A DNA stretch of 13,069 nt from Streptomyces griseus (GCA_943323705.2 CALPIT020000047.1:1-13069); one strand, 5' to 3'. Shown: positions 5,070-12,645, counted from the first letter of the stretch. A program made the numbers and translations. The notes: a model not told the origin generated them from the letters alone.

Positions 5070-7631
5070 ATGGCAAAGAACTTATTGATAGTGGAGTCTC
5101 CTGCAAAGGCTAAGACAATTGAGGGCATTCTGGGTAAAGATTTTGAAGTGAAAAGTTGTTATGGTCATATCCGTGATCTAGAAAAAAATGACATGGGTAT
5201 AGACATCAACAATAATTTTTTACCTAAATATATTGTACCTGATGAAAAAGAACGTGTGGTTAGAGAATTGAGAAGCCTGGCAAAAAAAGCGGATGAAGTA
5301 TGGCTAGCATCGGATGAGGACCGTGAAGGAGAAAGTATCAGTTGGCATTTGGCTGAGGTGTTGAACTTAGACCCGCTGACAACCAAAAGAATTGTATTCC
5401 ATGAAATTACCAAGCCAGCTATTCAAAAAGCGGTGCAATCGCCAAGATTAATAAATATGAATCTGGTAAACGCTCAACAAGCAAGAAGAGTATTAGACAG
5501 AATTGTAGGTTTCGAATTAAGCCCGGTATTATGGAGAAAAATTGGCCAGAAAGGTGGATTGAGTGCAGGTCGTGTGCAAAGCGTAGCTGTTAAATTAATT
5601 GTAGAAAAAGAAAGAGAAATCAATCAGTTTACTGCAGTAGGTAGCTTTAAAATAGAAGCTTCATTGTCTGCAACTGATTTAAATAATAAAACGGTAGTTT
5701 TTAAAGCAGAAGGTAATAAATACAGTCAAGTTGATGACGCTGAAAAGTTTCTTCAATCTTGCATCGGTGCTAATTATAAAGTAAGTGACATTCAAGTTAG
5801 ACCTGGAAAAAGAACACCTGCTCCCCCATTTACAACATCAACTTTACAACAGGAAGCCAGTCGTAAACTCGGTTATGGTGTTAGTAAAACCATGTTGTTG
5901 GCTCAGAAATTATATGAAAGTGGTAAGATTACTTACATGAGAACTGATAGTGTGAACTTAGGTGATACTGCCATGGAAGGTATCAAATCAGAAATCAGCA
6001 GAAGTTATGGTGATAAATACTTGCATACCCGTAAGTATAAAAACAAAAATGAAAGTGCACAGGAAGCTCATGAAGCCATACGCCCAACTTACATGGAAAA
6101 TCATACCGTAAACGATCCTGAATTGAATCGTTTGTATGAGTTGATTTGGAAAAGAACTATCGCTTCTCAAATGAGTGATGCTGAGTTTGAAAAAACAACA
6201 GCGAAAATCAATATCAGTACTAATAACGAAGAGTTGAGCGCTACAGGTGAAGTGTTGAAATTTGACGGCTTTTTAAAAGTATATCTTGAAAGTACAGATG
6301 ATGAAGAAAATGAAGAGGAAGGTGAAAGTCGTTTGCCTAATATGACAGTTGGACAAGTACTTGCTTTCAATCAAATGACGGCAACTGAAAAATTCACTAA
6401 GCATTCGGCAAGATATACAGAAGCATCCTTGGTAAAGAAACTTGAAGAATTAGGCATTGGTCGACCAAGTACTTACGCTCCTACTATTTCTACCATTATC
6501 AAAAGAACTTATGTAGAGAAAAAAGACAAAGATGCGGTAAAGAGAAGCTTTAGGATTTTAAAATTAAAGGATAATAACATTCAGAAAGTTACTGAACAAG
6601 AAAATACCGGTGCAGAAAAATCAAAATTATTTCCCACAGATTTAGGATTGGTAGTAACAGATTTTCTTAACCAACATTTTCAAAATGTAATGGATTATTC
6701 TTTTACAGCAAATATTGAAAAAGAGTTTGATGAAATTGCAGACGGAAAAATGGTGTGGAACAAAATGGTGGCTGATTTTTACACTCCATTTCATACAGGC
6801 GTTTCACATACATTGGAAACTGCAGAAAGAGCTGTTGGGGAAAGAATGTTGGGTGTAACGGAAGAAGGAAAACCTTTAACTGCTCGTATGGGCAGATACG
6901 GACCCATGGTTCAGATAGGAGCTCAAAATGATGAGGAAAAACCACGATTTGCCAAATTGAAAGCCACTCAAAGTATTGAGACCATCACTTTTGAAGAGGC
7001 GATTGAGCTTTTCAAACTTCCATTGAATTTAGGTGAGTATGAAGGCATGGAAGTGCTGGTGAATATTGGCAGATTTGGGCCATATGTGAAATGGGGCGAA
7101 CAATTCATTTCTATTCCAAAAGGTGAAGAACCTTCTGATGTTGATTTACAACGTGCAGTTGAAATCATTACCGCCAAGCAAGTAGAAGATGCACCTGTTG
7201 GATTTTATGATTCAAAACCAATTACCAAAGGAAAAGGCAGATTTGGACCCTTTATCAAATGGAATGATTTATTCATCAATATACCTCGTGCTTATAATTT
7301 TGATTTGCTTACACAAAAAGATTGTGATGAATTGATTGAAAAGAAAATTGAAAAAGAAGCCAATCGATTTATCCAACAATGGCCAGAAGAAAAAATTGCC
7401 ATAGAAAACGGACGTTGGGGCGCGTTCATCCGTTTCGGAAAAAAAATGTTGAAGCTTATTGGCCAGGGTGCAAACGGAAAATACACACCAGAAGAATTGG
7501 CTGCATTAGACCTCGAATCGGTAAAGAAAATGATTTTAGTGCAAGAGCCAAAAGCATTTGATAAGAAAACTGCTGTAAAGAAAAAAGCAGCTCCTAAAAA
7601 GGCGGCCACTAAAAAAGCACCCAAAAAATAA
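5070..7631 (+). CDS. topA: DNA topoisomerase I (type IA)
   Basis: An 853-residue enzyme that relaxes negative supercoils by passing one strand through a transient single-strand break. The Toprim domain begins NLLIVESPAKAKTIEGILG with metal ligand Glu9; the acidic triad SDEDREGE at 81-88 gives Asp82, Asp84 and Glu86. The strand-cleaving tyrosine is Tyr289 in GKITYMRTDS, followed by Arg291. AQEAHEAIRPT at 330-340 and ELGIGRPSTYAPTI at 460-473 are further core motifs. The C-terminus lacks the four-cysteine zinc fingers of the E. coli enzyme (only three cysteines in the whole protein). Instead it has four short repeats, GRYGP (608), GRFGP (667), GRFGP (723) and GRWGA (781), and ends in a Lys/Ala tail from about 832 that probably binds DNA. 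The gene ends in a hairpin terminator, so it is likely a single-gene transcript. Confidence 0.98.
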   Translation: MAKNLLIVESPAKAKTIEGILGKDFEVKSCYGHIRDLEKNDMGIDINNNFLPKYIVPDEKERVVRELRSLAKKADEVWLASDEDREGESISWHLAEVLNLDPLTTKRIVFHEITKPAIQKAVQSPRLINMNLVNAQQARRVLDRIVGFELSPVLWRKIGQKGGLSAGRVQSVAVKLIVEKEREINQFTAVGSFKIEASLSATDLNNKTVVFKAEGNKYSQVDDAEKFLQSCIGANYKVSDIQVRPGKRTPAPPFTTSTLQQEASRKLGYGVSKTMLLAQKLYESGKITYMRTDSVNLGDTAMEGIKSEISRSYGDKYLHTRKYKNKNESAQEAHEAIRPTYMENHTVNDPELNRLYELIWKRTIASQMSDAEFEKTTAKINISTNNEELSATGEVLKFDGFLKVYLESTDDEENEEEGESRLPNMTVGQVLAFNQMTATEKFTKHSARYTEASLVKKLEELGIGRPSTYAPTISTIIKRTYVEKKDKDAVKRSFRILKLKDNNIQKVTEQENTGAEKSKLFPTDLGLVVTDFLNQHFQNVMDYSFTANIEKEFDEIADGKMVWNKMVADFYTPFHTGVSHTLETAERAVGERMLGVTEEGKPLTARMGRYGPMVQIGAQNDEEKPRFAKLKATQSIETITFEEAIELFKLPLNLGEYEGMEVLVNIGRFGPYVKWGEQFISIPKGEEPSDVDLQRAVEIITAKQVEDAPVGFYDSKPITKGKGRFGPFIKWNDLFINIPRAYNFDLLTQKDCDELIEKKIEKEANRFIQQWPEEKIAIENGRWGAFIRFGKKMLKLIGQGANGKYTPEELAALDLESVKKMILVQEPKAFDKKTAVKKKAAPKKAATKKAPKK

Positions 7632-7650
7632 TCAATTATATTACTTTATA

Positions 7651-7677
7651 AATCCCGAATTTATTCGGGATTTTTTT
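7651..7677 (+). terminator. Rho-independent terminator of topA
   Basis: A perfect 9-bp stem, AATCCCGAA (7651-7659) and TTCGGGATT (7664-7672), encloses the 4-base loop TTTA and runs into a T tract ending at 7677. It begins 20 bases after the topA stop. It separates topA from the next promoter. Confidence 0.92.
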
Positions 7678-7700
7678 ATTTGTAAGAATTGCAATTAAAG

Positions 7701-7731
7701 TTAGCCACACCTGTGGAAAATAATAAATTTG
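7701..7731 (+). promoter_or_regulatory. Candidate promoter of the transglutaminase-like/DUF952 operon
   Basis: TAAATTTG at 7724-7731 fully matches the TAnnTTTG -7 consensus, with TTA at 7701-7703 as an imperfect -33 element 20 bases upstream. Transcription would start near 7736-7738, leaving a leader of under 20 bases before the TTG start codon at 7755. It lies just beyond the topA terminator, which supports an independent transcription unit. Confidence 0.55.
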
Positions 7732-7754
7732 GATTGCCTTTTTTCTGAGCGAAA

Positions 7755-8654
7755 TTGAGCGAAATTAATAACAAGTTTATTGTGATAGAAAATAACGAGA
7801 TAAAGGCTTTGCTTCACCTTATGGATGATCCCGACGAAGACGTATACCAATCAGTTAGTGAAAAAATTATTTCATTTGGAAAAGCTATTATCCCCAATCT
7901 TGAACATTTATGGGAAAGTAATCATAATGAATCTACACAGTTAAGAGTAGAACAATTAATCCATCGGTTACATTTCAGAGAACTTACAGAAGAATTTACG
8001 GTTTGGTTAAACGACAGCAATTCAAGTTTGTTAAGTGGTTCTCTCATCATTGCTAAATATCATTTTCCTGATATCAATACCACTCAGGTACTTCAAGAAA
8101 TTGAAAAAATAAGAAGAAACGTTTGGATTGAACTGAATGCCTATCTCACACCAATGGAAAAGATAACGGTGTTGAATAGTATTTTCTATAATTACTACAA
8201 GCAAATCGGAGTTGATTTGAATTATGAAAGTCCAGATCAATTTCTGATCAATAAAACACTGGAAACGAAATCGGGCAATGCCATCAGCAATGGAATTGTA
8301 TATTTGATTTTATGCCACCTGTTAGATATTCCAGTTTCTGCTATTCAAATACCTAAACAGTTTATATTGGCTTATTTTGATGATGAATTTGAGTTGTCGC
8401 ATCCTGATTTACCTATTGCACAAAAAATAGTTTTCTATATAGATCCTGTTTCAGGACAGATGTACTCCACTAAAGATGTAGAAAGTTATTTTAAAAGAAT
8501 GAATGTCCCTCCTGCTCCTTATTATTTCAAACCTATGAATAATAAGCAAGTCATGAGATTTTTGCTGGAAGAACTTAGTAAATGTTATGATACAGATAGC
8601 AATCGATATAAAATGGACGAATTACTTTCACTAGCTTATTTAATAGAAATATGA
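7755..8654 (+). CDS. Transglutaminase-like (SirB1-type) protein with N-terminal HEAT-like segment
   Basis: A 299-residue cytoplasmic protein from a TTG start; an in-frame TGA lies only 9 bases upstream, so no ATG is available before residue 23. GTG at 7782 is the alternative. Residues about 13-75 look like HEAT-type helices (LLHLMDDPDEDVYQSVSEKI, then a repeat-like QLRVEQLIHRL). Residues about 110-260 resemble the SirB1/transglutaminase-like superfamily 2: LNSIFYNYYKQIGVDLN, SPDQFLINKTLETKSGNAISNGIVYLILCHLLDIPVSAIQIPKQFILAYF and FYIDPVSGQMYS. The Gly-x-x-Ile-Ser-x-x-x-x-Tyr-Leu pattern is the family hallmark. A classic Cys-His-Asp triad is not evident, so enzymatic activity is doubtful and the function is unknown. 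Its last four bases overlap the next start (ATGA), indicating translational coupling. Confidence 0.82.
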   Translation: MSEINNKFIVIENNEIKALLHLMDDPDEDVYQSVSEKIISFGKAIIPNLEHLWESNHNESTQLRVEQLIHRLHFRELTEEFTVWLNDSNSSLLSGSLIIAKYHFPDINTTQVLQEIEKIRRNVWIELNAYLTPMEKITVLNSIFYNYYKQIGVDLNYESPDQFLINKTLETKSGNAISNGIVYLILCHLLDIPVSAIQIPKQFILAYFDDEFELSHPDLPIAQKIVFYIDPVSGQMYSTKDVESYFKRMNVPPAPYYFKPMNNKQVMRFLLEELSKCYDTDSNRYKMDELLSLAYLIEI

Positions 8655-8944
8655 TATACCACGTTACCACAAAATCTGAATGGGAAAAAGCTTTTTCAAA
8701 CGGTAAATACGAAGCCGCATCATTATTCAGCGAAGGGTTTATTCACATGAGCAAAGAAGACCAAGTTTCGGGTGTACTCGACCGTTATTACAAAGGAGTC
8801 AATGATCTTGTGTTGTTGCATATAGATGAAACATTGTTATCAGCTGAGTTAAAATATGAATTATCTCCTTCTGTCAACCAGGAATTCCCTCATCTTTTTG
8901 GGGCATTGAATGTAGAAGCAGTGGTTAATGTTGTGTTGTTGTAG
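8651..8944 (+). CDS. DUF952 family protein
   Basis: A 97-residue cytoplasmic protein. It starts MIYHVTTKSEWEKA, has EGFIHMSKEDQV at about 28-39 and ends with EFPHLFGALNVEAVVNVV. The Ile-Tyr-His start, the Glu-Gly-Phe-Ile-His core and the Phe-Pro-His-Leu-x-Gly motif near the end identify DUF952. The fold is thought to be related to ADP-ribosyltransferase-like proteins, but no activity is established that I know of. The usual family cysteine in GFIHCS is Met33 here. The ATG overlaps the stop of the transglutaminase-like gene (ATGA), so the two are made together; no shared biochemical role is evident. Confidence 0.88.
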   Translation: MIYHVTTKSEWEKAFSNGKYEAASLFSEGFIHMSKEDQVSGVLDRYYKGVNDLVLLHIDETLLSAELKYELSPSVNQEFPHLFGALNVEAVVNVVLL

Positions 8945-8957
8945 GTTTTGGCAAAAA

Positions 8958-9147
8958 GGCACGAAGGCAAAAAGTTTCACGAAGTATTTTTTAACCACGA
9001 ATTCACGAATTGTTTTGCCACAAAGGCACACATAGATTCACGAATAGGTTTTTTGTCAAGAATTCACTTATTAAACTTAAGAACAACCCTTAACTAGAGC
9101 AGCGAATTAAACCATTAAACCAGCGTAGCGACTTAAACCATTAAACC
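8958..9147. repeat. Intergenic repeat cluster: CACGAA units and a 21-base direct repeat
   Basis: The gap between the convergent DUF952 and MutS2 genes has no gene but two repeat types. CACGAA occurs five times (8960, 8978, 8996, 9004, 9039), mostly in contexts such as TTCACGAA and interspersed with AAGGCA. At 9101-9121 and 9127-9147 a 21-base sequence ending TTAAACCATTAAACC is repeated with one mismatch at a 26-base period. These resemble interspersed intergenic repeats seen across Bacteroidota. No clear terminator hairpin stands out. Confidence 0.75.
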
Positions 9148-9153
9148 TTAAAG

Positions 9154-11256
9154 TCACTCCTTCTCCTTCTCCACCACCACCACCAAATCTTTAATTTCAA
9201 CCAACATAGGCATGATGCCTACTTGCAGTAATGCTTTTTTGCCTCTGATTTCTTTAACGATTCCGATTTGCCTGTTTTGTTTCATTTTTACTTTGCTGCC
9301 AATTTCTATATTGCTAGAAACTTCTTCAAATTTCTCATTGATTTTTTTCTGTTGCTTATCAGACTGGAATTTGTCTTTTTGATTCATTAATAAACTGGCG
9401 ATCATTTTAACCACACTTTCTTTGTCTTCAGCTTTACGCCATTCAAAAACAAGAGCTTTTAATTTGCGTTCCATGTCTTTGAGGTAAGTGATTTTATCTT
9501 CAGCGATTTTATTACTTAATTTAAGCTTTTCAACTTCCTGTTGGTGTTGTTCTTTATTGATGAAAAATTGCATTTCTTTTTTAAGCTGTTCATTTTCTTT
9601 CAGCAGCTTATTCAGTTTGGATTTCTCTTTATTGATTTCTTGCCATTGTTGTTCAGATTTGTTAAGTAATTGGTCGAGCTGGTAATGGCTTTCATCTGCT
9701 AATTTTCTGGCTCTTTGAATCAGTCTTTTTTCCATGCCAATTCGCTCGGCGATTGAAAAAGTATATGAACTTCCCGGCGAACCTGTTTTCAATAAATATA
9801 ACGGCTTGAGGTTTTTCTCGTCAAACTGCATGGCGCCATTATAAATCCCTTTTACTTTGTTGGCCATTACTTTCAAGTTGAGATAATGCGTGGTGACAAT
9901 TCCCATGGCATGTTTCATGGCGAGTTCTTCCATGATGACTTCTGCAAAAGCGCCTCCTAAATTGGGATCACTGCCGCTTCCTAACTCATCTATGAAAAAC
10001 AACGTTTTGCCATTCGCATTTTCAATGAAATATTTCATGTTGATGAGATGCGCAGAGTATGTACTCAATTCAAATTCTATACTCTGTGTGTCTCCAATAT
10101 GAATCATGAGTTGCTTGAAAATGCCCATTTCACTATCAGGACTAACGGGAACGAGTAGCCCAGATTGAATCATGATTTGCAATAAACCCGTTGTTTTTAA
10201 AGTAACAGTTTTGCCGCCGGCATTTGGCCCGCTGATGACCAGAATTCTGTTGTCAGCATCTAATGTGATATTTGTCGGAATAGTCGGCTTGTTCAATTTG
10301 TTATTGTGAATCAACAACAATGGATGCCTTGCATTAATCAGTTTTACAATGGCTTTGTCTCGGATTACAGGCAATTCGCCACCAATTTCTTTGGCGAATT
10401 TAGCTTTTGCGTTTATAAAGTCGAATTCGCCAGAAATTTCAAAATAGCCAGATAACAGTGAAGCATAGACGGATAATTGCGATGTTAATTGTCTGAGAAT
10501 TCTTTGGATTTCTTTAGCCTCCTCATTTTCCAAAGAAAAAATTTCGTTATTCAATCCTGTTGTTTCTTCAGGCTCTATAAAGGTGGTTCTTCGGCTGTCG
10601 CTTTCTGCGTGAAGAATGCCTTTAATCATTCTTTTTTGTTCTGCAAAAACAGCCAGTACTCTCCTGCCGTTCATGAAACTTTCTTCTATATCTGCGAGAT
10701 AACCTTGTTTATTGAGTTTGCTTACAATTCTGTCGAACACTTTTCTCAATTCGTTACGCTTTCTGTAAAGAGACATTCTGATGTCGGCTAATTCTTTACT
10801 GGCAGTATCTTTTACCACTCCATATTGATCTAACACTTCGTCAATCATCAATCGTATTGTCTTCTCGAAATAAGTGCCTGCTATTATTTTAGACAATTCA
10901 GGATTGGCAATTCTTCTTTCGTCATTGAACCATCTGAAAATATTTTCAGTATTATCGGATAATTTTTTAATCAGTAAAAATTGTTCTGAAGAAAGTGTAG
11001 CTCCAGGTATCGATAATAATTTTAATTCTTTAGATATATTGGTTGAAAAATCATTTGGGAAATATACGCCACTGTCTAGCAGTATTTTAAATTCATAAGT
11101 TTGTTGCAATTCGCGCTGAATGTATTCCAATCGTGTATGAATTCTAAGATGCTTGACTTTTTGTTTTGCAAAATCGTTTCTGCAAAATAGTTCTATGAGG
11201 TTTTTGATTTTATCAAATTCCAATTGAGTGAATGCCGATTCGGGAAAACATTTCAT
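9154..11256 (-). CDS. mutS2: MutS2-type ATPase lacking the Smr domain
   Basis: A 700-residue protein with the MutS2 layout: N-terminal helical core and clamp (about 1-290), an ATPase domain (about 295-515), a coiled coil (about 525-610) and a KOW-like barrel (about 651-694). The Walker A loop is GPNAGGKT at 343-350. The MutS signature HIGDTQSIEFELSTYSAHL is at 386-404. Walker B is LFFIDELGSGSD at 419-430 with Glu424, followed by TTHYLNLK at 455-462. There is no mismatch-recognition domain. MutS2 proteins act against recombination or, in Bacillus, on collided ribosomes. Most family members end in an Smr domain with DLRG and HGKG motifs, about 80 residues; here the protein stops just after the KOW-like part, with the tail VVVVEKEKE encoded by simple repeats. 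It follows the PPC gene on the same strand after an A/T-rich gap. Confidence 0.92.
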   Translation of the reverse strand: MKCFPESAFTQLEFDKIKNLIELFCRNDFAKQKVKHLRIHTRLEYIQRELQQTYEFKILLDSGVYFPNDFSTNISKELKLLSIPGATLSSEQFLLIKKLSDNTENIFRWFNDERRIANPELSKIIAGTYFEKTIRLMIDEVLDQYGVVKDTASKELADIRMSLYRKRNELRKVFDRIVSKLNKQGYLADIEESFMNGRRVLAVFAEQKRMIKGILHAESDSRRTTFIEPEETTGLNNEIFSLENEEAKEIQRILRQLTSQLSVYASLLSGYFEISGEFDFINAKAKFAKEIGGELPVIRDKAIVKLINARHPLLLIHNNKLNKPTIPTNITLDADNRILVISGPNAGGKTVTLKTTGLLQIMIQSGLLVPVSPDSEMGIFKQLMIHIGDTQSIEFELSTYSAHLINMKYFIENANGKTLFFIDELGSGSDPNLGGAFAEVIMEELAMKHAMGIVTTHYLNLKVMANKVKGIYNGAMQFDEKNLKPLYLLKTGSPGSSYTFSIAERIGMEKRLIQRARKLADESHYQLDQLLNKSEQQWQEINKEKSKLNKLLKENEQLKKEMQFFINKEQHQQEVEKLKLSNKIAEDKITYLKDMERKLKALVFEWRKAEDKESVVKMIASLLMNQKDKFQSDKQQKKINEKFEEVSSNIEIGSKVKMKQNRQIGIVKEIRGKKALLQVGIMPMLVEIKDLVVVVEKEKE

Positions 11257-11278
11257 GTGTGTATATCTAAGTCAAAAT

Positions 11279-11345
11279 GTAAAATTAAAAATTAAAAAAA
11301 TGAAGCGTTTTTTAAATTTTTACTTTTTACTTTTAAATTTTTAAT
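11279..11345. repeat. A/T-only imperfect inverted repeat between PPC and mutS2 genes
   Basis: The left arm, GTAAAATTAAAAATTAAAAAA (11279-11299), and the right arm, TTTTTTAAATTTTTACTTTTTAC (about 11308-11330), are imperfect complements around the only G/C-containing stretch, TGAAGCG (11301-11307). Further TTTTTAATTTTTAC units continue to 11351 and encode the last residues (KKSKN) and stop of the PPC gene. It could act as a weak bidirectional terminator, but it also resembles an interspersed Bacteroidota intergenic repeat. Confidence 0.6.
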
Positions 11346-11847
11346 TTTTACTTTTTTTAATTTGCAATTCTTCCCAAGGTGTAGTTCCATCTTTTTCTCT
11401 GGTGAATTCAAGCTCATTTGAACTTTGAATGACAATTTCTGCTGTGGTATACACTTTGCAACCTTCCAATAAATGTCCGCCGATTGTTTTGCCTGAACTG
11501 TCGCTAACGCTTATGTGCAAATGAGAACCATTTTCTGAAATGGTTCCAGTAAGACTCACAATTTCAAAATGACCTGAAGCAGCAGCAGGTGTTGATTGAT
11601 TGGCAAATCGTAGATTATAATCTGTAAGGCTACCAACACAAGTTACCATCCAGCCTGCTATAATGTGATGTTCAACAGCAAATTGTTGAATAGATTTCCT
11701 GAGATCGTCTCCGGGTTTCAATCTGAACACATAATGTTGTGTAGGCATTTTGCAAGAATTTTTAAAGTTGCAGGAACAAAAGAATAATAACTGAAACAAT
11801 ATCAATAATTTTATGTTCGAATTTTTTAAAATAAACATGCTTGCCAT
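11341..11847 (-). CDS. PPC/DUF296-domain protein with apparent lipoprotein signal
   Basis: A 168-residue protein from the ATG at 11847; an ATG at 11838 is equally possible, and a TTG lies at 11859. Residues 11-28 are a hydrophobic segment ending LFFCSC. Cys28, after FCS, fits a loose Bacteroidota lipobox, so export and lipidation are likely. Residues 37-165 form the PPC domain (also called DUF296): HYVFRLKPGDDLRKSIQQFA, IIAGWMVTCVGSL, the core NGSHLHISVSDSSGKTIGGHLLEGC, and ELEFTREKDGTTPWEEL. His109, His111 and His125 (HLH and GGH) are the conserved, probably metal-binding, residues. A cytoplasmic form could start at Met34 (11748), which is where most PPC proteins begin. PPC proteins in plants carry AT-hooks and bind DNA; bacterial ones are small trimers of unclear function. 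No AT-hook is present here. Confidence 0.8.
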   Translation of the reverse strand: MASMFILKNSNIKLLILFQLLFFCSCNFKNSCKMPTQHYVFRLKPGDDLRKSIQQFAVEHHIIAGWMVTCVGSLTDYNLRFANQSTPAAASGHFEIVSLTGTISENGSHLHISVSDSSGKTIGGHLLEGCKVYTTAEIVIQSSNELEFTREKDGTTPWEELQIKKSKN

Positions 11848-11875
11848 TTGAGGCAGCAATTTAACTAATAAGTAT

Positions 11876-12424
11876 ATGCAAACAGAATTAGCAACATTTG
11901 GAAATGGATGTTTTTGGTGTACAGAAGCGGTTTTTCAGCAAATTAATGGTGTTTTGAAAGTTACCAGTGGATATAGCGGCGGCAGTATTGAAAATCCGGA
12001 TTACAAAACAGTTTGTAAAGGAACTACTGGCCATGCAGAATGTCTACAAATTGAATTTGATGCTGATGTGGTAAGTTTCGATCAGTTGTTGGAAGTATTC
12101 TGGAAAACTCATGACCCAACTACACTAAATCGTCAGGGTAATGATATCGGAACCCAATACAGAAGTATTATTTTTTATCATAATGAAACTCAGCATGAAA
12201 TTGCTACTGCATATAAAAAACAATTGCAATCATCTGGAGTTTATACCTCTCCAATAGTTACGGAAATCGAACCCATGATTATTTTTTATCCTGCAGAATT
12301 ATATCATCAAAATTATTTCAATATCAATGGAGAGCAAGTGCCTTATTGTCAATTTGTAGTTAGACCTAAAATAGAAAAATTTAAAAAAGAATTCACTTCA
12401 TTGTTAAAGAAAGACATTGAATGA
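11876..12424 (+). CDS. msrA: Peptide-methionine (S)-S-oxide reductase
   Basis: A 182-residue cytoplasmic repair enzyme that reduces the S form of methionine sulfoxide in proteins. The signature GNGCFWCTEAVF is at 9-20 with catalytic Cys12; Cys15 is the second family cysteine. Other family motifs are SGYSGG at 31-36, TGHAE at 51-55 with the acid Glu55, WKTHDPTTLNRQGNDIGTQYRS at 76-97 containing Asp90 and Tyr95, and LYHQNYF at 142-148. Cys158 in VPYCQF is a candidate resolving cysteine. There is no signal peptide and no fused MsrB domain. It is divergent from the PPC gene, with only 28 bases between the two ATG codons, so the promoters must overlap the opposing coding regions or leaders. Confidence 0.97.
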   Translation: MQTELATFGNGCFWCTEAVFQQINGVLKVTSGYSGGSIENPDYKTVCKGTTGHAECLQIEFDADVVSFDQLLEVFWKTHDPTTLNRQGNDIGTQYRSIIFYHNETQHEIATAYKKQLQSSGVYTSPIVTEIEPMIIFYPAELYHQNYFNINGEQVPYCQFVVRPKIEKFKKEFTSLLKKDIE

Positions 12425-12490
12425 TGTGAGATTATTTTAATTCTTAATTTGGTATTGGTTATTGGAAATGGGTTGTTAGGATAATCAAGA

Positions 12491-12567
12491 CAGCATCAAA
12501 CATTCAGTATCCAGTATCCAGTATCCAGCATCTAGTATCCAGTATCCAGTATTTAGCATCCACCATC
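12491..12567. repeat. 7-bp tandem array (CAGTATC units)
   Basis: Nine consecutive 7-base units run from 12505 to 12567: CAGTATC three times, then CAGCATC, TAGTATC, CAGTATC, CAGTATT, TAGCATC and CACCATC. Two more decayed units (CAGCATC, AAACATT) precede them at 12491-12504. Copy number of such an array is expected to vary between strains. Confidence 0.9.
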
Positions 12568-12615
12568 TTGTTTAATAATTTTCTAAAATTATTTTAAAAA
12601 TACTTTTCAAAAAAC

Positions 12616-12645
12616 TTGCATCGGGAATTTAAATGACTAATTTTA
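12616..12645 (+). promoter_or_regulatory. Candidate promoter of the right-edge secreted protein gene
   Basis: TTG at 12616-12618 and TAATTTTA at 12638-12645 (one mismatch from TAnnTTTG) are separated by exactly 19 bases, the typical Bacteroidota spacing. Transcription would start near 12650-12652, implying an untranslated leader of about 170 bases. Confidence 0.5.

Noticed and set aside
7292..7624. 110-codon minus-strand frame inside topA
   Set aside because: It mirrors the Lys/Ala-rich end of TopA and gives a Phe/Ala-rich translation; a shadow of strong codon bias on the other strand.
8945..9153. Possible CRISPR-like array because of repeated CACGAA and TTAAACC units
   Set aside because: Units are too short and unevenly spaced, with no uniform spacers and no cas genes nearby.
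10489..10791. 100-codon plus-strand frame opposite mutS2
   Set aside because: Antisense to conserved MutS2 core sequence, with no signal peptide or domain pattern.
12491..12567. Possible CRISPR or origin iterons in the 7-bp array
   Set aside because: Units are directly contiguous and only 7 bases long, and no replication initiator gene is present; a simple tandem repeat explains it.
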